DNA from: Lachnospiraceae bacterium
GTDB taxonomy: Bacteria; Bacillota; Clostridia; Lachnospirales; Lachnospiraceae
NCBI GenBank assembly: GCA_009911185.1
Contig: QXWW01000001.1
Coordinates: 62,001-126,000, forward strand
Direction: 5' to 3'
Length of the DNA: 64,000 nucleotides
Shown here: in pieces, positions 18,640-27,209 of the stretch
How the letters are laid out: every line of letters begins with the position of its first letter
How positions within the stretch are numbered: position 1 is the first letter of the stretch
Notes under the pieces: model-generated
Databases searched by the model: none
What the model was told of the DNA's origin: nothing
Seen by the model: the letters and a program-made list of their open reading frames with translations, nothing else
Program-made: the position numbers and the translations under genes

Positions 18640-18695
18640 TACAATCGGAAGAAAATTTTTTTAAATTTTAAAAATACATGATGGAGGTTTAAGTA

Positions 18696-20129
18696 ATGAG
18701 TAATTCTACTAACTCAGCAAGACAGAGAATCGCCGGTCTTCTTGACGAAAAAAGCTTTATGGAAATCGGTGCTCTGGTAACTGCAAGAAGTACAGATTTT
18801 GATTTGAGTCAGTCAAAAACGCCGTCGGATGGAGTTATCACCGGGTATGGTCTGATTGACGGAAATCTGGTATATGTGTACAGTCAGGATGCTTCTGTGC
18901 TGAATGGAACGATTGGCGAGATGCACAGTAAGAAAATTGCCGCGGTTTATGACATGGCAGTGAAGATGGGCGCCCCGGTTATCGGTCTGATTGATTGTGC
19001 AGGTATGCGTCTGCAGGAATCCGTAGATGCATTGCATGGTTTCGGAGAGATTTATGCAAAGCAGGTAGCGGCAAGCGGCGTGATTCCTCAGATTTCCGCA
19101 GTGTTTGGCGCCTGCGGGGGAGGACTGGCTGTTGTGCCGGCATTGAGCGATTTTGCTTTTGTAGAGAAAGATAAGGGCAGGATGTTTGTAAATTCTCCTA
19201 ACGCCATTCAAGGGAACCATGCCGGAAAATGCGATACTGCCTGCGCAGAGTTTCAGGGCAGCAATAATGGCTGTATCGATGGAATCGGAACTACGGAAGA
19301 GATACTGGCAGCTATCCGCCAGCTTATATGTGTAATTCCCGGTAATAACGCAGAATGCGGCAGAGAAGACGAATGTATGGATGATCTGAACCGCGTCTGT
19401 GAGAATCTGGCGGGATGTAAGGAAGATACCAGGCTGGTGCTTTCTAATATTTCAGACGGCAATGTGTTTGTGGAAACCAAGAAAGATTTTGCCAGAAATA
19501 TGGTGACTGGTTTTATTAAACTAAACGGTATGACTGTGGGAGCAGTTGCAAACGCTTCTGCAGCGTATGATGAGAACGGTGAGAAAGCGGAGACTTTCGA
19601 AGCGGCGCTTTCCGCAAGAGGCTGCAATAAAGCGGCAGAATTTATTAATTTCTGTGATGCCTTTGACATTCCGGTATTATCCCTGACAAATGTAGAAGGA
19701 TTTGTAGCGACAGAGTGTTCTGAGAAGAATCTTGCCAAGGCAATGGCGCGTATGACTGCTGCATTTGCGGGAGCAACCGTACCGAAGGTGAATATCATTA
19801 TCGGCAATGCCTATGGAAGCGCTTATGTTATGATGAACAGCAAATCCATCGGGGCAGACCTTGTCTATGCGTGGGAAGGAAGCAAGATAAGCATGATGGA
19901 TGCGGCGCAGGCGGTTAAGATTATGTATGACGGCGAATCCGCACAGGTAATTGCAGAAAAGAAAAAGGCATATGAAGAATTACAGTCTTCTGTTCAGACG
20001 GCAGCCAGACGTGGACAGGTTGATTTGATTATTGCACCGGAAGATACCAGAAAATATGCGGTGGCTGCATTTGAGATGCTCTACACCAAAGGAACGGGCG
20101 CGCCGGTTAGAAAACATACAGCAAAGTAG
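18696..20129 (+). CDS. Acyl-CoA carboxyltransferase subunit (methylmalonyl-/glutaconyl-CoA decarboxylase alpha type)
   Basis: This 477-residue protein has the two crotonase-fold carboxyltransferase domains of the MmdA/GcdA/PccB family. In decarboxylases it moves CO2 from an acyl-CoA to biotin on the carrier subunit. Seen: the acyl-CoA-site region GAPVIGLIDCAGMRLQES, the oxyanion glycines GACGGGLA, and the second-domain pattern IIGNAYGSAYVMM. It is somewhat shorter than typical MmdA (about 510). Downstream genes encode OadG, biotin carrier and OadB, so it likely feeds a sodium-pumping decarboxylase. Which acyl-CoA it uses is not evident. Confidence 0.85.
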   Translation: MSNSTNSARQRIAGLLDEKSFMEIGALVTARSTDFDLSQSKTPSDGVITGYGLIDGNLVYVYSQDASVLNGTIGEMHSKKIAAVYDMAVKMGAPVIGLIDCAGMRLQESVDALHGFGEIYAKQVAASGVIPQISAVFGACGGGLAVVPALSDFAFVEKDKGRMFVNSPNAIQGNHAGKCDTACAEFQGSNNGCIDGIGTTEEILAAIRQLICVIPGNNAECGREDECMDDLNRVCENLAGCKEDTRLVLSNISDGNVFVETKKDFARNMVTGFIKLNGMTVGAVANASAAYDENGEKAETFEAALSARGCNKAAEFINFCDAFDIPVLSLTNVEGFVATECSEKNLAKAMARMTAAFAGATVPKVNIIIGNAYGSAYVMMNSKSIGADLVYAWEGSKISMMDAAQAVKIMYDGESAQVIAEKKKAYEELQSSVQTAARRGQVDLIIAPEDTRKYAVAAFEMLYTKGTGAPVRKHTAK

Positions 20130-20142
20130 AAAGGTGAAGTTT

Positions 20143-20934
20143 ATGAAAAAGAAAATATTGCTGATGATCAGTATGTGTCTTATCGTACTCGGGCTGACAG
20201 CATGTGGAGAAGCGGATCCTACAACAGTGGATTATAATGGTCATTCCTATGACGAATTAAAAGAGACATGTGAAGGGACTGTGAATTCTCTGAAAGATAT
20301 GCCGGATGAGCAGAAGCAGATCTTTCTTGCCATGGAAGATATGACGGACGTTCAGAAAAAAACATATATTCTGTCTCTGATGCCCACGGCTACCGGGGAT
20401 GATATCGAAGAGATTATAAGGCAGACGAACCTGATTATCCGCTGGGAAGAGGCAACGCAGGAGGTCGGGGAATTTGTTGAAATGGGTAAATTTACCATTA
20501 CAAAATCCGGTAAGACATTGACCTGCGAGCAGGAAATTATTTATGAGAAACGTCCGGTTCTGTTAAGCTACGTATACCAGTATTATGATATGGAACTGGA
20601 AGACATCGGCGTTGAGGCGGTACAGACATTAGGCGAGAAGATGACAAATGCGGCGTTGAATACTTTAATGGGTATGGGCGTAGTGTTTGCGGTACTTATC
20701 CTTATCAGTCTGATTATTTATGGATTTAAGATTTTCCCATATCTGGAAGCGAAGAAGAAGGCAAACGCAGCAGTGGCTCTGCCTGCGGCAGCACCAGCGC
20801 CAGCACCGGCAGCGGCTCCGGTGGTACAGGCACAGGATGATTTGGAACTGACGGCAGTGATAGCGGCGGCGATTGCTGCATCTACCGGAACTTCTACAAG
20901 TGATTTTGTAGTGCGTTCCATCAAAAGAAGATAA
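20143..20934 (+). CDS. OadG-family membrane subunit with N-terminal lipoprotein domain
   Basis: A 263-residue protein with two parts. The N-terminal part has a lipoprotein signal (lipobox LTAC near residue 20) and a soluble domain of about 150 residues. The C-terminal part has one transmembrane helix near residues 175-200 followed by an Ala/Pro-rich hinge, as in OadG/MmdD subunits that hold the decarboxylase complex together. The start at 20143 has AAAGGTGAAG upstream; a longer frame overlaps the preceding gene. Standard OadG proteins are only about 80-120 residues, so the outer lipoprotein domain is an added module. Confidence 0.8.
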   Translation: MKKKILLMISMCLIVLGLTACGEADPTTVDYNGHSYDELKETCEGTVNSLKDMPDEQKQIFLAMEDMTDVQKKTYILSLMPTATGDDIEEIIRQTNLIIRWEEATQEVGEFVEMGKFTITKSGKTLTCEQEIIYEKRPVLLSYVYQYYDMELEDIGVEAVQTLGEKMTNAALNTLMGMGVVFAVLILISLIIYGFKIFPYLEAKKKANAAVALPAAAPAPAPAAAPVVQAQDDLELTAVIAAAIAASTGTSTSDFVVRSIKRR

Positions 20935-20958
20935 TAGAATATTCAGGAGGAAATAAAA

Positions 20959-21333
20959 ATGAAAAGTTATACAATTACTGTAAATGGCAACGTATATGAT
21001 GTTACTGTGGAAGAAAACGGGGCAGGATCTGCGCCCGTAGCAGCGCCCGTAAGAGCGGCAGCCCCAGTGGCGGCGCCGGCAGCAGCCCCGGCACCGGCGG
21101 CGTCCGGCGGCGCAGGAAATGTGAAAATTGAGGCAGGTGCGGCAGGAAAAGTGTTTAGTGTTGACAAGAAATCCGGAGACGCTGTAAAACGCGGCGATAC
21201 GATTCTGGTATTGGAAGTTATGAAAATGGAGACCCCCGTGGTAGCGCCGGAGGATGGAACTGTTGCAAGTATTGACGTAACGGTAGGACAGTCTGTGGAA
21301 GCAGGCGCATTACTGGCAACCATGAACAACTAA
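20959..21333 (+). CDS. Biotin carboxyl carrier protein (decarboxylase gamma subunit)
   Basis: A 124-residue biotin carrier. An N-terminal beta segment is followed by a long Ala/Pro hinge (residues 24-52) and a biotinyl domain ending the protein. The biotin lysine is in EVMKMET near residue 91. It shuttles the carboxyl group from the carboxyltransferase to the membrane pump OadB. GGAGG lies upstream. It is the only biotin carrier in the cluster, although two carboxyltransferase genes flank it. Confidence 0.93.
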   Translation: MKSYTITVNGNVYDVTVEENGAGSAPVAAPVRAAAPVAAPAAAPAPAASGGAGNVKIEAGAAGKVFSVDKKSGDAVKRGDTILVLEVMKMETPVVAPEDGTVASIDVTVGQSVEAGALLATMNN

Positions 21334-21350
21334 TTTTTTGGAGGTAAAAT

Positions 21351-22499
21351 ATGAGTTACGTAGGAGAAACTTTATCCAACCTCCTGCATCAGACGGCATT
21401 CTTTAACCTGACCTGGGGCAATTATGTTATGATTTTGGTTGCGTTTATTTTTCTGTTTCTTGCAATCAAAAAAGGATTTGAGCCTCTGCTGCTGGTTCCG
21501 ATTGCGTTTGGTATGCTGCTGGTAAATATCTATCCGGATATTATTGCATCTCCGGAAGAGACCAGTAATGGCGTAGGTGGTTTACTTTATTATTTCTATA
21601 GTCTGGACGAATGGTCGATTCTTCCTTCCCTGATTTTTATGGGAGTTGGAGCCATGACAGACTTTGGTCCCCTGATTGCGAACCCGATCAGCTTCCTGTT
21701 GGGAGCGGCAGCGCAGTTCGGTATTTTTGGCGCATACTTCATGGCGATTCTGTTGGGATTTAATGATAAGGCGGCGGCAGCCGTATCCATCATTGGCGGT
21801 GCAGACGGGCCTACTTCTATTTTCCTTGCCGGTAAATTAGGGCAAACCGGTCTCATGGGGCCAATTGCGGTGGCGGCATATTCTTATATGGCGCTGGTAC
21901 CGATTATTCAGCCTCCTATTATGAAATTATTTACAACAAAGGCAGAGCGCAGCATTAAGATGCAGAATTTGAGGCCAGTGTCTAAACTGGAGAAGATTTT
22001 ATTCCCCATTGTGGTTACGGCGGTAGTATGTATCCTTCTTCCCACTACAGCGCCTTTGGTAGGCATGCTGATGCTGGGGAACCTGTTCCGCGAATCCGGT
22101 GTGGTGCGTCAGTTGTCTGAGACGGCTTCCAATGCAATGATGTATATTGTGGTTATTTTGCTGGGTACTTCTGTAGGAGCGACCACCAGCGCAGAGGCTT
22201 TTTTGAACATTACAACTTTGAAGATTGTAGCGCTTGGTCTGATTGCATTTATGTTTGGCACGACTGCAGGCGTATTGTTTGGTAAGATATTATGCAAAGT
22301 TACCGGAGGCAAGATTAATCCGCTGATTGGCTCGGCAGGAGTATCCGCAGTGCCTATGGCGGCGCGTGTTTCCCAGAAAGTGGGCGCGGAAGAAGATCCT
22401 ACCAATTTCCTGCTGATGCATGCAATGGGACCGAATGTAGCAGGTGTTATCGGTACGGCGGTAGCAGCCGGCGTGTTTATGGCGATCTTTGGAATTTAG
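21351..22499 (+). CDS. Sodium-translocating decarboxylase beta subunit (OadB/MmdB/GcdB)
   Basis: This 382-residue integral membrane protein decarboxylates carboxybiotin and drives sodium out of the cell. About ten hydrophobic helices are visible. Family motifs: the loop [15 protein letters not shown] near residue 148 with its conserved Asp, and [11 protein letters not shown] at the C-terminus preceded by [20 protein letters not shown] precedes the ATG by a short spacer and the gene lies 17 bases after the biotin carrier gene. The substrate of the full complex is set by the soluble subunit. Confidence 0.94.
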   Translation: MSYVGETLSNLLHQTAFFNLTWGNYVMILVAFIFLFLAIKKGFEPLLLVPIAFGMLLVNIYPDIIASPEETSNGVGGLLYYFYSLDEWSILPSLIFMGVGAMTDFGPLIANPISFLLGAAAQFGIFGAYFMAILLGFNDKAAAAVSIIGGADGPTSIFLAGKLGQTGLMGPIAVAAYSYMALVPIIQPPIMKLFTTKAERSIKMQNLRPVSKLEKILFPIVVTAVVCILLPTTAPLVGMLMLGNLFRESGVVRQLSETASNAMMYIVVILLGTSVGATTSAEAFLNITTLKIVALGLIAFMFGTTAGVLFGKILCKVTGGKINPLIGSAGVSAVPMAARVSQKVGAEEDPTNFLLMHAMGPNVAGVIGTAVAAGVFMAIFGI

Positions 22500-22546
22500 A
22501 TATTGAGAGAAAAGGGTGAAAGGAAAAAAGAAGAAAGGAAAAATAT

Positions 22547-22604
22547 GCAAACACATCTTTTACCCTTTGTGTTTGCGCCTCAAATGAAGAATTTTTCTTT
22601 GAGG
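22547..22604 (+). promoter_or_regulatory. Two adjacent hairpins in front of the pyruvate/oxaloacetate carboxyltransferase gene
   Basis: First stem: GCAAACACA (22547-22555) with TGTGTTTGC (22568-22576). Second stem: CCTCAAA (22578-22584) with TTTGAGG (22598-22604). The 3' arm of the second includes GAGG, the only ribosome-binding-like purine run before the start at 22618. They could set the relative expression of the last gene. Confidence 0.55.
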
Positions 22605-22617
22605 CTTGGTGCAGATT

Positions 22618-24030
22618 ATGGCTAACAAGAAACCGGTTAAGATTACAGAAACCATATTGCGGGATGCACATCAGTCTCTGATTGCCACACGTATGACAAC
22701 AGAACAGATGCTGCCGATTATTGATAAAATGGATAAGGTGGGCTATCATGCCGTAGAGTGCTGGGGCGGCGCAACTTTTGACGCATCCCTGCGTTTCCTA
22801 AAGGAGGATCCATGGGAGCGTTTGAGAAAGTTAAAGGCAGGATTTAAGAATACCAAGCTGCAGATGCTGTTCCGTGGGCAGAATATTTTGGGATATCGTC
22901 CCTATGCAGATGATGTAGTAGAATATTTTGTACAGAAATCCATTGCAAACGGTATCGATATTATCCGTATTTTTGACTGTCTGAACGATTTGAGAAATCT
23001 TCAGACCGCGGTAACTGCTACGAATAAAGAAAAGGGACATGCACAGGTTGCTCTTTCTTATACGCTGGGAGACGCGTATACATTGAAATATTGGACCGAT
23101 ATGGCTAAGAAGATAGAAGCTATGGGAGCAAATTCCATTTGTATTAAGGATATGGCAGGTCTGCTGACTCCTTATAAGGCGGAAGAGCTGGTGAAATCCC
23201 TGAAGAAAGCAACAAAACTTCCCATCGAGCTTCATACCCACTATACCTCCGGCGTTGCTTCTATGACATATATGAAGGCGGTGGAAGCAGGCTGTGATAT
23301 CATTGATACAGCGATGTCCCCCTTTGCGCTGGGAACCAGCCAGCCGGCTACCGAGGTTATGGCAGAATCATTCCGCGGAACGCCTATGGATCCTGGATTT
23401 GACCAGTTGTTGTTAAAGGAGATTGCAGATTATTTCCGTCCCATGAGAGAGGAAGCGCTTAAGAGCGGCCTTCTGAATCCCAAGGTGCTTGGTGTGGATA
23501 TTCAGACCCTGTTGTACCAGGTACCGGGCGGTATGCTCAGCAACATGGTATCACAGTTAAAGGAGCAGCATGCGGAAGATAAATACATGGATGTTCTGGA
23601 GGAAATTCCACGGGTGCGCAAAGATCTGGGCGAGCCGCCGCTGGTAACGCCTTCTTCCCAGATTGTGGGTACGCAGGCTGTATTTAATGTATTGATGGGT
23701 GAGCGTTATAAAGTTGCGACAAAAGAGACGAAAGACGTGCTCCTTGGAAAATATGGGCAGACCGTGAAACCGTTTAATCCGGAAGTGATTGACAAAGTTC
23801 TTGGTGAGGATAAGAAAAATGCCATTACCTGTCGTTATGCAGATTTGTTAGAGCCGGAATTGGATAAGATTGAGGCGGAAATGAAGCAGTGGAAACAACA
23901 GGATGAAGATGTGCTTTCTTATGCGCTGTTTCCACAGGTTGCCACAGAGTTCTTCAAATACAGGGAGGCGCAACAGACAAAAGTAGACGCGTCGATTGCA
24001 GATACTGAGAATGGAGCTTATCCGGTATAG
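22618..24030 (+). CDS. Oxaloacetate decarboxylase / pyruvate carboxylase carboxyltransferase subunit (no biotin domain)
   Basis: A 470-residue TIM-barrel carboxyltransferase of the OadA/PycB family, which exchanges CO2 between oxaloacetate/pyruvate and biotin. Seen: ETILRDAHQSL near residue 12, GGATFDASLRFL, the carboxylated lysine in SICIKDMAGL near residue 180 and the metal ligands in ELHTHYTSG near residue 206. The usual C-terminal biotinyl domain is absent, so it must use the separate carrier encoded at 20959-21333. The preferred start ATG at 22618 is near a weak GAGG; a TTG at 22606 is in frame. A terminator follows. Confidence 0.9.
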   Translation: MANKKPVKITETILRDAHQSLIATRMTTEQMLPIIDKMDKVGYHAVECWGGATFDASLRFLKEDPWERLRKLKAGFKNTKLQMLFRGQNILGYRPYADDVVEYFVQKSIANGIDIIRIFDCLNDLRNLQTAVTATNKEKGHAQVALSYTLGDAYTLKYWTDMAKKIEAMGANSICIKDMAGLLTPYKAEELVKSLKKATKLPIELHTHYTSGVASMTYMKAVEAGCDIIDTAMSPFALGTSQPATEVMAESFRGTPMDPGFDQLLLKEIADYFRPMREEALKSGLLNPKVLGVDIQTLLYQVPGGMLSNMVSQLKEQHAEDKYMDVLEEIPRVRKDLGEPPLVTPSSQIVGTQAVFNVLMGERYKVATKETKDVLLGKYGQTVKPFNPEVIDKVLGEDKKNAITCRYADLLEPELDKIEAEMKQWKQQDEDVLSYALFPQVATEFFKYREAQQTKVDASIADTENGAYPV

Positions 24031-24053
24031 GGGAATGCATCTTATATGAGAAG

Positions 24054-24085
24054 AGATACTGTTCTTTTGGACAGTATCTTTTCTC
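24054..24085 (+). terminator. Rho-independent terminator after the decarboxylase cluster
   Basis: AGATACTGT (24054-24062) pairs with ACAGTATCT (24071-24079), followed by TTTTCT. Confidence 0.82.
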
Positions 24086-24116
24086 TATCAAAGAAGCGGG
24101 AAGGAAGCCATGGAAC

Positions 24117-25049
24117 ATGAGCAGTGCCAATGATTTAATGAGCCGGATCAATGAGCGTTATTCAGCGCTAAGCAAGGGGCAGAAGCTGTTGGCGGCCTAT
24201 ATTACAGATAATTATGATAAAGCGGTATTTCTTACAGCGGCAAAGCTGGGGGAAGTGGTGGGAGTGAGTGAATCTACGGTGGTCCGTTTCGCCATGCACT
24301 TAGGCTATAAAGGTTATCCCCAGTTCCAGCAGGCTCTGGCAGATTTGGTCCGGGGGAAGCTGCATACCATGCAGCGGATGGAGGATGTATATGGGAGGAT
24401 TTCCCAGTCGGAGATTTTGTCAACGGTACTTCTGTCAGACGCTGACCGTATCCGGGAAACTTTGCAGACCCTTGATGAACAAACATTTAATCTTGCGGTA
24501 GAAACACTTCTCAACGCAAGAAGGATTTATGTGATAGGGCTTCGCAGCTGTGCGCCGATTGCAGAATTTTTGGCATTTTATTTGAACCTGATGATGGAAC
24601 AGGTACAGCTATTGCATACGACCAGTTCCAGTGAGTTGTTTGAGCAGATGCTGCATATCAGTAAGGAAGATGCGATTGTTGGAATCAGTTTTCCCAGATA
24701 TTCCATGCGGACGCTGAAAGTAATGGAATTTGCTAACAGCCGTAAAGCGAAGGTGATCACGCTTACAGACAGCGTACATTCTCCCATGAATCTGTATTCT
24801 TCCTGCAACCTCATTGCCTACAGTGATATGTCTTCCATCGTAGATTCACTGGTGGCGCCTCTGAGTGTAATCAATGCATTGATCCTGGCAGTTTGTATGA
24901 AGCGGCAGAAAAAAGTGGTAAAAAATCTGGAGTTGTTGGAACAGGTTTGGGAAGAGTATCAGGTATATGGGAAGGATGAAATAGATTATATTGACGACAC
25001 CATTGATATACGTTATACCGGAGTGGAGCAGAAAGAGAGCGGTACATGA
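24117..25049 (+). CDS. MurR/RpiR family transcriptional regulator
   Basis: A 310-residue regulator with an N-terminal helix-turn-helix of the RpiR type (residues 5-80; VVGVSESTVVRFAMHLGYKGYPQFQ is its core, given here only as the region near residues 43-67) and a SIS sugar-phosphate-binding domain from about 125 to 265. Such proteins sense phosphosugars and regulate carbohydrate genes. The start ATG at 24117 has AGGAAG upstream. The stop overlaps the next start by four bases (ATGA), so it is translationally coupled to the flavoprotein gene. No target operator could be identified. Confidence 0.88.
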   Translation: MSSANDLMSRINERYSALSKGQKLLAAYITDNYDKAVFLTAAKLGEVVGVSESTVVRFAMHLGYKGYPQFQQALADLVRGKLHTMQRMEDVYGRISQSEILSTVLLSDADRIRETLQTLDEQTFNLAVETLLNARRIYVIGLRSCAPIAEFLAFYLNLMMEQVQLLHTTSSSELFEQMLHISKEDAIVGISFPRYSMRTLKVMEFANSRKAKVITLTDSVHSPMNLYSSCNLIAYSDMSSIVDSLVAPLSVINALILAVCMKRQKKVVKNLELLEQVWEEYQVYGKDEIDYIDDTIDIRYTGVEQKESGT

Positions 25050-26320
25050 AGCAAGTGATTGTAATCGGCGGCGGTGCGGCTGGAATGATGGCGGCGATTC
25101 AGGCGGCCGAAAAAGGGAATCAGGTATTGCTGCTGGAAAAAAATGAGAAACTGGGTAAGAAAATTTATATTACCGGAAAGGGTAGATGTAATATCACCAA
25201 TGCATGTGAGACAGAAGATCTATTTAAAAATGTGCTGCGTAACAGTAAATTTTTGTACAGCGCTTTTTATAGTTTCAGCAATTGGCAGGTGATGGACTTT
25301 TTTCACAGCCATGGTCTTGCCATTAAGACGGAGCGAGGAGAACGGGTATTTCCACAGTCGGATCATTCTTCGGATGTGATACGGACATTGCAGCGGGTGT
25401 TAAAGCAGAAAGGCGTGCAGGTGCGGTTTTCTGCGCCGGCAGCGGAGATTTTAGAACAGCAGGGGAAGATTACCGGGGTACGGCTTACGGATGGGGAAAT
25501 CATACATGCAGAAGCGGTGATTATTGCCACTGGAGGCTGTTCCTATGCGTCTACCGGTTCTGCCGGAGATGGTTATAAATTTGCAGAGATGCTTGGCCAT
25601 ACAGTAATGAAGCCTCAGCCTTCCCTGGTGCCTTTCGGGGTTATGGAATCATGGGTGAAAGACTTGCAGGGACTGTCATTGCGCAATATCAAAATATCCA
25701 TACGCAAAAATAAAAAGCTTTTGTACGAGGAATTTGGAGAAATGCTTTTTACTCATTATGGAGTCAGCGGTCCTTTAATACTCAGTGCCAGCGGCGTGGT
25801 GAATGATTATATGGAAGATATGCCATTGTCTCTGACAATTGATTTAAAACCGGCGCTGTCAGAAGAACAATTGGATAAACGCGTATTAAGGGATTTTCAG
25901 GAAAATCAGAACCGTCAGTTTAAAAATGCAGTCCAAAAGCTGTTTCCGGCAAAACTAATACCAGTGATGATTCACCAAAGCGGTATAGACGCGGATAAGA
26001 AGGTAAATGAGATTACAAAAGAAGAGCGGCAGCGTTTTGTGCGCCTGATTAAAGAATTTTCTTTGACCTTATCTGAATTTCGGGGGTTTAATGAGGCGAT
26101 CATTACCAGAGGAGGCGTCAACGTCAAGGAAATCAATCCTTCTACCATGGAATCGAAGCTGGTTAATGGTTTGTATTTTGCCGGTGAGGTCCTGGATGTG
26201 GATGCGCTGACGGGAGGGTTTAATTTACAGATTGCCTGGTCTACCGGATTTCTTGCAGGAGACAGTATTTTAGAAAAGATCTTGTCAAGCGAAAACCTGA
26301 AAGTATCTTTCTATAAGTAA
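25046..26320 (+). CDS. NAD(P)/FAD-dependent oxidoreductase, HI0933/YhiN family
   Basis: A 424-residue flavoprotein. The N-terminus has the FAD-binding Rossmann motif VIGGGAAGMMAAIQAAEKG, followed by the family pattern KKIYITGKGRCNITNA. A middle domain and a C-terminal return to the FAD fold with GLYFAGEVLDVDALTGGF complete it. The family includes proteins of unclear role and BaiN of bile-acid-transforming clostridia; the function cannot be assigned here, so no symbol is given. It overlaps the RpiR regulator gene by 4 bases. Confidence 0.88.
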   Translation: MKQVIVIGGGAAGMMAAIQAAEKGNQVLLLEKNEKLGKKIYITGKGRCNITNACETEDLFKNVLRNSKFLYSAFYSFSNWQVMDFFHSHGLAIKTERGERVFPQSDHSSDVIRTLQRVLKQKGVQVRFSAPAAEILEQQGKITGVRLTDGEIIHAEAVIIATGGCSYASTGSAGDGYKFAEMLGHTVMKPQPSLVPFGVMESWVKDLQGLSLRNIKISIRKNKKLLYEEFGEMLFTHYGVSGPLILSASGVVNDYMEDMPLSLTIDLKPALSEEQLDKRVLRDFQENQNRQFKNAVQKLFPAKLIPVMIHQSGIDADKKVNEITKEERQRFVRLIKEFSLTLSEFRGFNEAIITRGGVNVKEINPSTMESKLVNGLYFAGEVLDVDALTGGFNLQIAWSTGFLAGDSILEKILSSENLKVSFYK

Positions 26321-26328
26321 AAGCAATT

Positions 26329-26450
26329 ATGCGCACTCGCACAAGAAGCAATGATTGCTTCGCAATGGTGCCCGGTGCGTCAAAGTGTGCAGGCCAATTC
26401 CCAGGGATTGGTGGTAAGGGGGATGTGAGCTTTCCCGCTTTGCTCTAAAA
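26329..26450 (+). repeat. Dispersed intergenic repeat, copy B (upstream of cmk)
   Basis: Related to 8353-8482. TGCGCACT (26330-26337) can pair with AGTGTGCA (26384-26391); the change relative to copy A keeps pairing through a G-U pair. An internal palindrome AAGCAATGATTGCTT lies inside. It fills most of the gap between the flavoprotein gene and cmk. Confidence 0.6.
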
Positions 26451-26474
26451 TTTGGAAAAGGATGGAGAGAACAT

Positions 26475-27143
26475 ATGGCATTTAATATAGCAATTGATGG
26501 TCCGGCTGGCGCGGGCAAAAGCACCATAGCCAGGCGGGTGGCAAAGGAATTATCCTTTATCTATGTAGACACGGGAGCTATGTACCGGGCTATGGCATTA
26601 TATTTTTGGAGAAAAGGAATTAACCCGGAAGATGAGGAGGCAGTCAGTGCGGCATGTGACGAGATTACAGTGACCCTTTCCAATGAAAAGGGGGAACAGC
26701 AGGTATTTTTAAATGGAGAAAATGTCAATGGATTTATCCGTACGGAGGAGATTGGCAAAATGACGTCGCAAGTCAGCGCGTATGGAAAGGTGCGGCAAAA
26801 ACTGACACAGCTTCAGCGGGAAATGGCTTCTTCTACGGATTTGATTATGGATGGCCGCGATATCGGAACCTGCGTGCTGCCAGATGCACAGGTGAAAATT
26901 TACCTTACGGCAAGCGTTGAGACCAGGGGGAAACGCAGGTTTTTGGAATTGCAGGAAAAGGGTGCAGACTGCGAACTGGGACAAATCTGTGAAGATATCC
27001 GCCTGCGGGATGAGCAGGATATGAATCGGGAGATTTCTCCACTGAAACGGGCAGAGGACGCAGTGCTGATTGACAGTTCCTTTATGAGTATTGAGGAAGT
27101 TGTGGCTCAGATTTTAAAGATTGTGCAAAAGTGCAGGCGATAG
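26475..27143 (+). CDS. cmk: Cytidylate kinase
   Basis: Cmk phosphorylates CMP and dCMP to the diphosphates. The 222-residue protein begins with the P-loop IDGPAGAGKSTIARRVA and shows YVDTGAMYRA near residue 33, MDGRDIGTCVLPDA near residue 127 and the lid region with RDEQDMNREISPLKRAEDA. GGAGAG precedes the ATG. It is the first gene of a cmk-ispH-rpsA group that is common in Clostridia. Confidence 0.96.
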   Translation: MAFNIAIDGPAGAGKSTIARRVAKELSFIYVDTGAMYRAMALYFWRKGINPEDEEAVSAACDEITVTLSNEKGEQQVFLNGENVNGFIRTEEIGKMTSQVSAYGKVRQKLTQLQREMASSTDLIMDGRDIGTCVLPDAQVKIYLTASVETRGKRRFLELQEKGADCELGQICEDIRLRDEQDMNREISPLKRAEDAVLIDSSFMSIEEVVAQILKIVQKCRR

Positions 27144-27209
27144 ACAAGAAAAATCGTTGAAGGGGTTGCAAAATAGCGGAAAACAACCGATAATGACAGA
27201 GAGGAATTT

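Noticed and set aside
20718-20924. Minus-strand Ala/Gly-rich frame opposite the OadG gene
   Set aside because: It is the antisense shadow of the Ala/Pro hinge codons, lacks a ribosome-binding site and any known domain.
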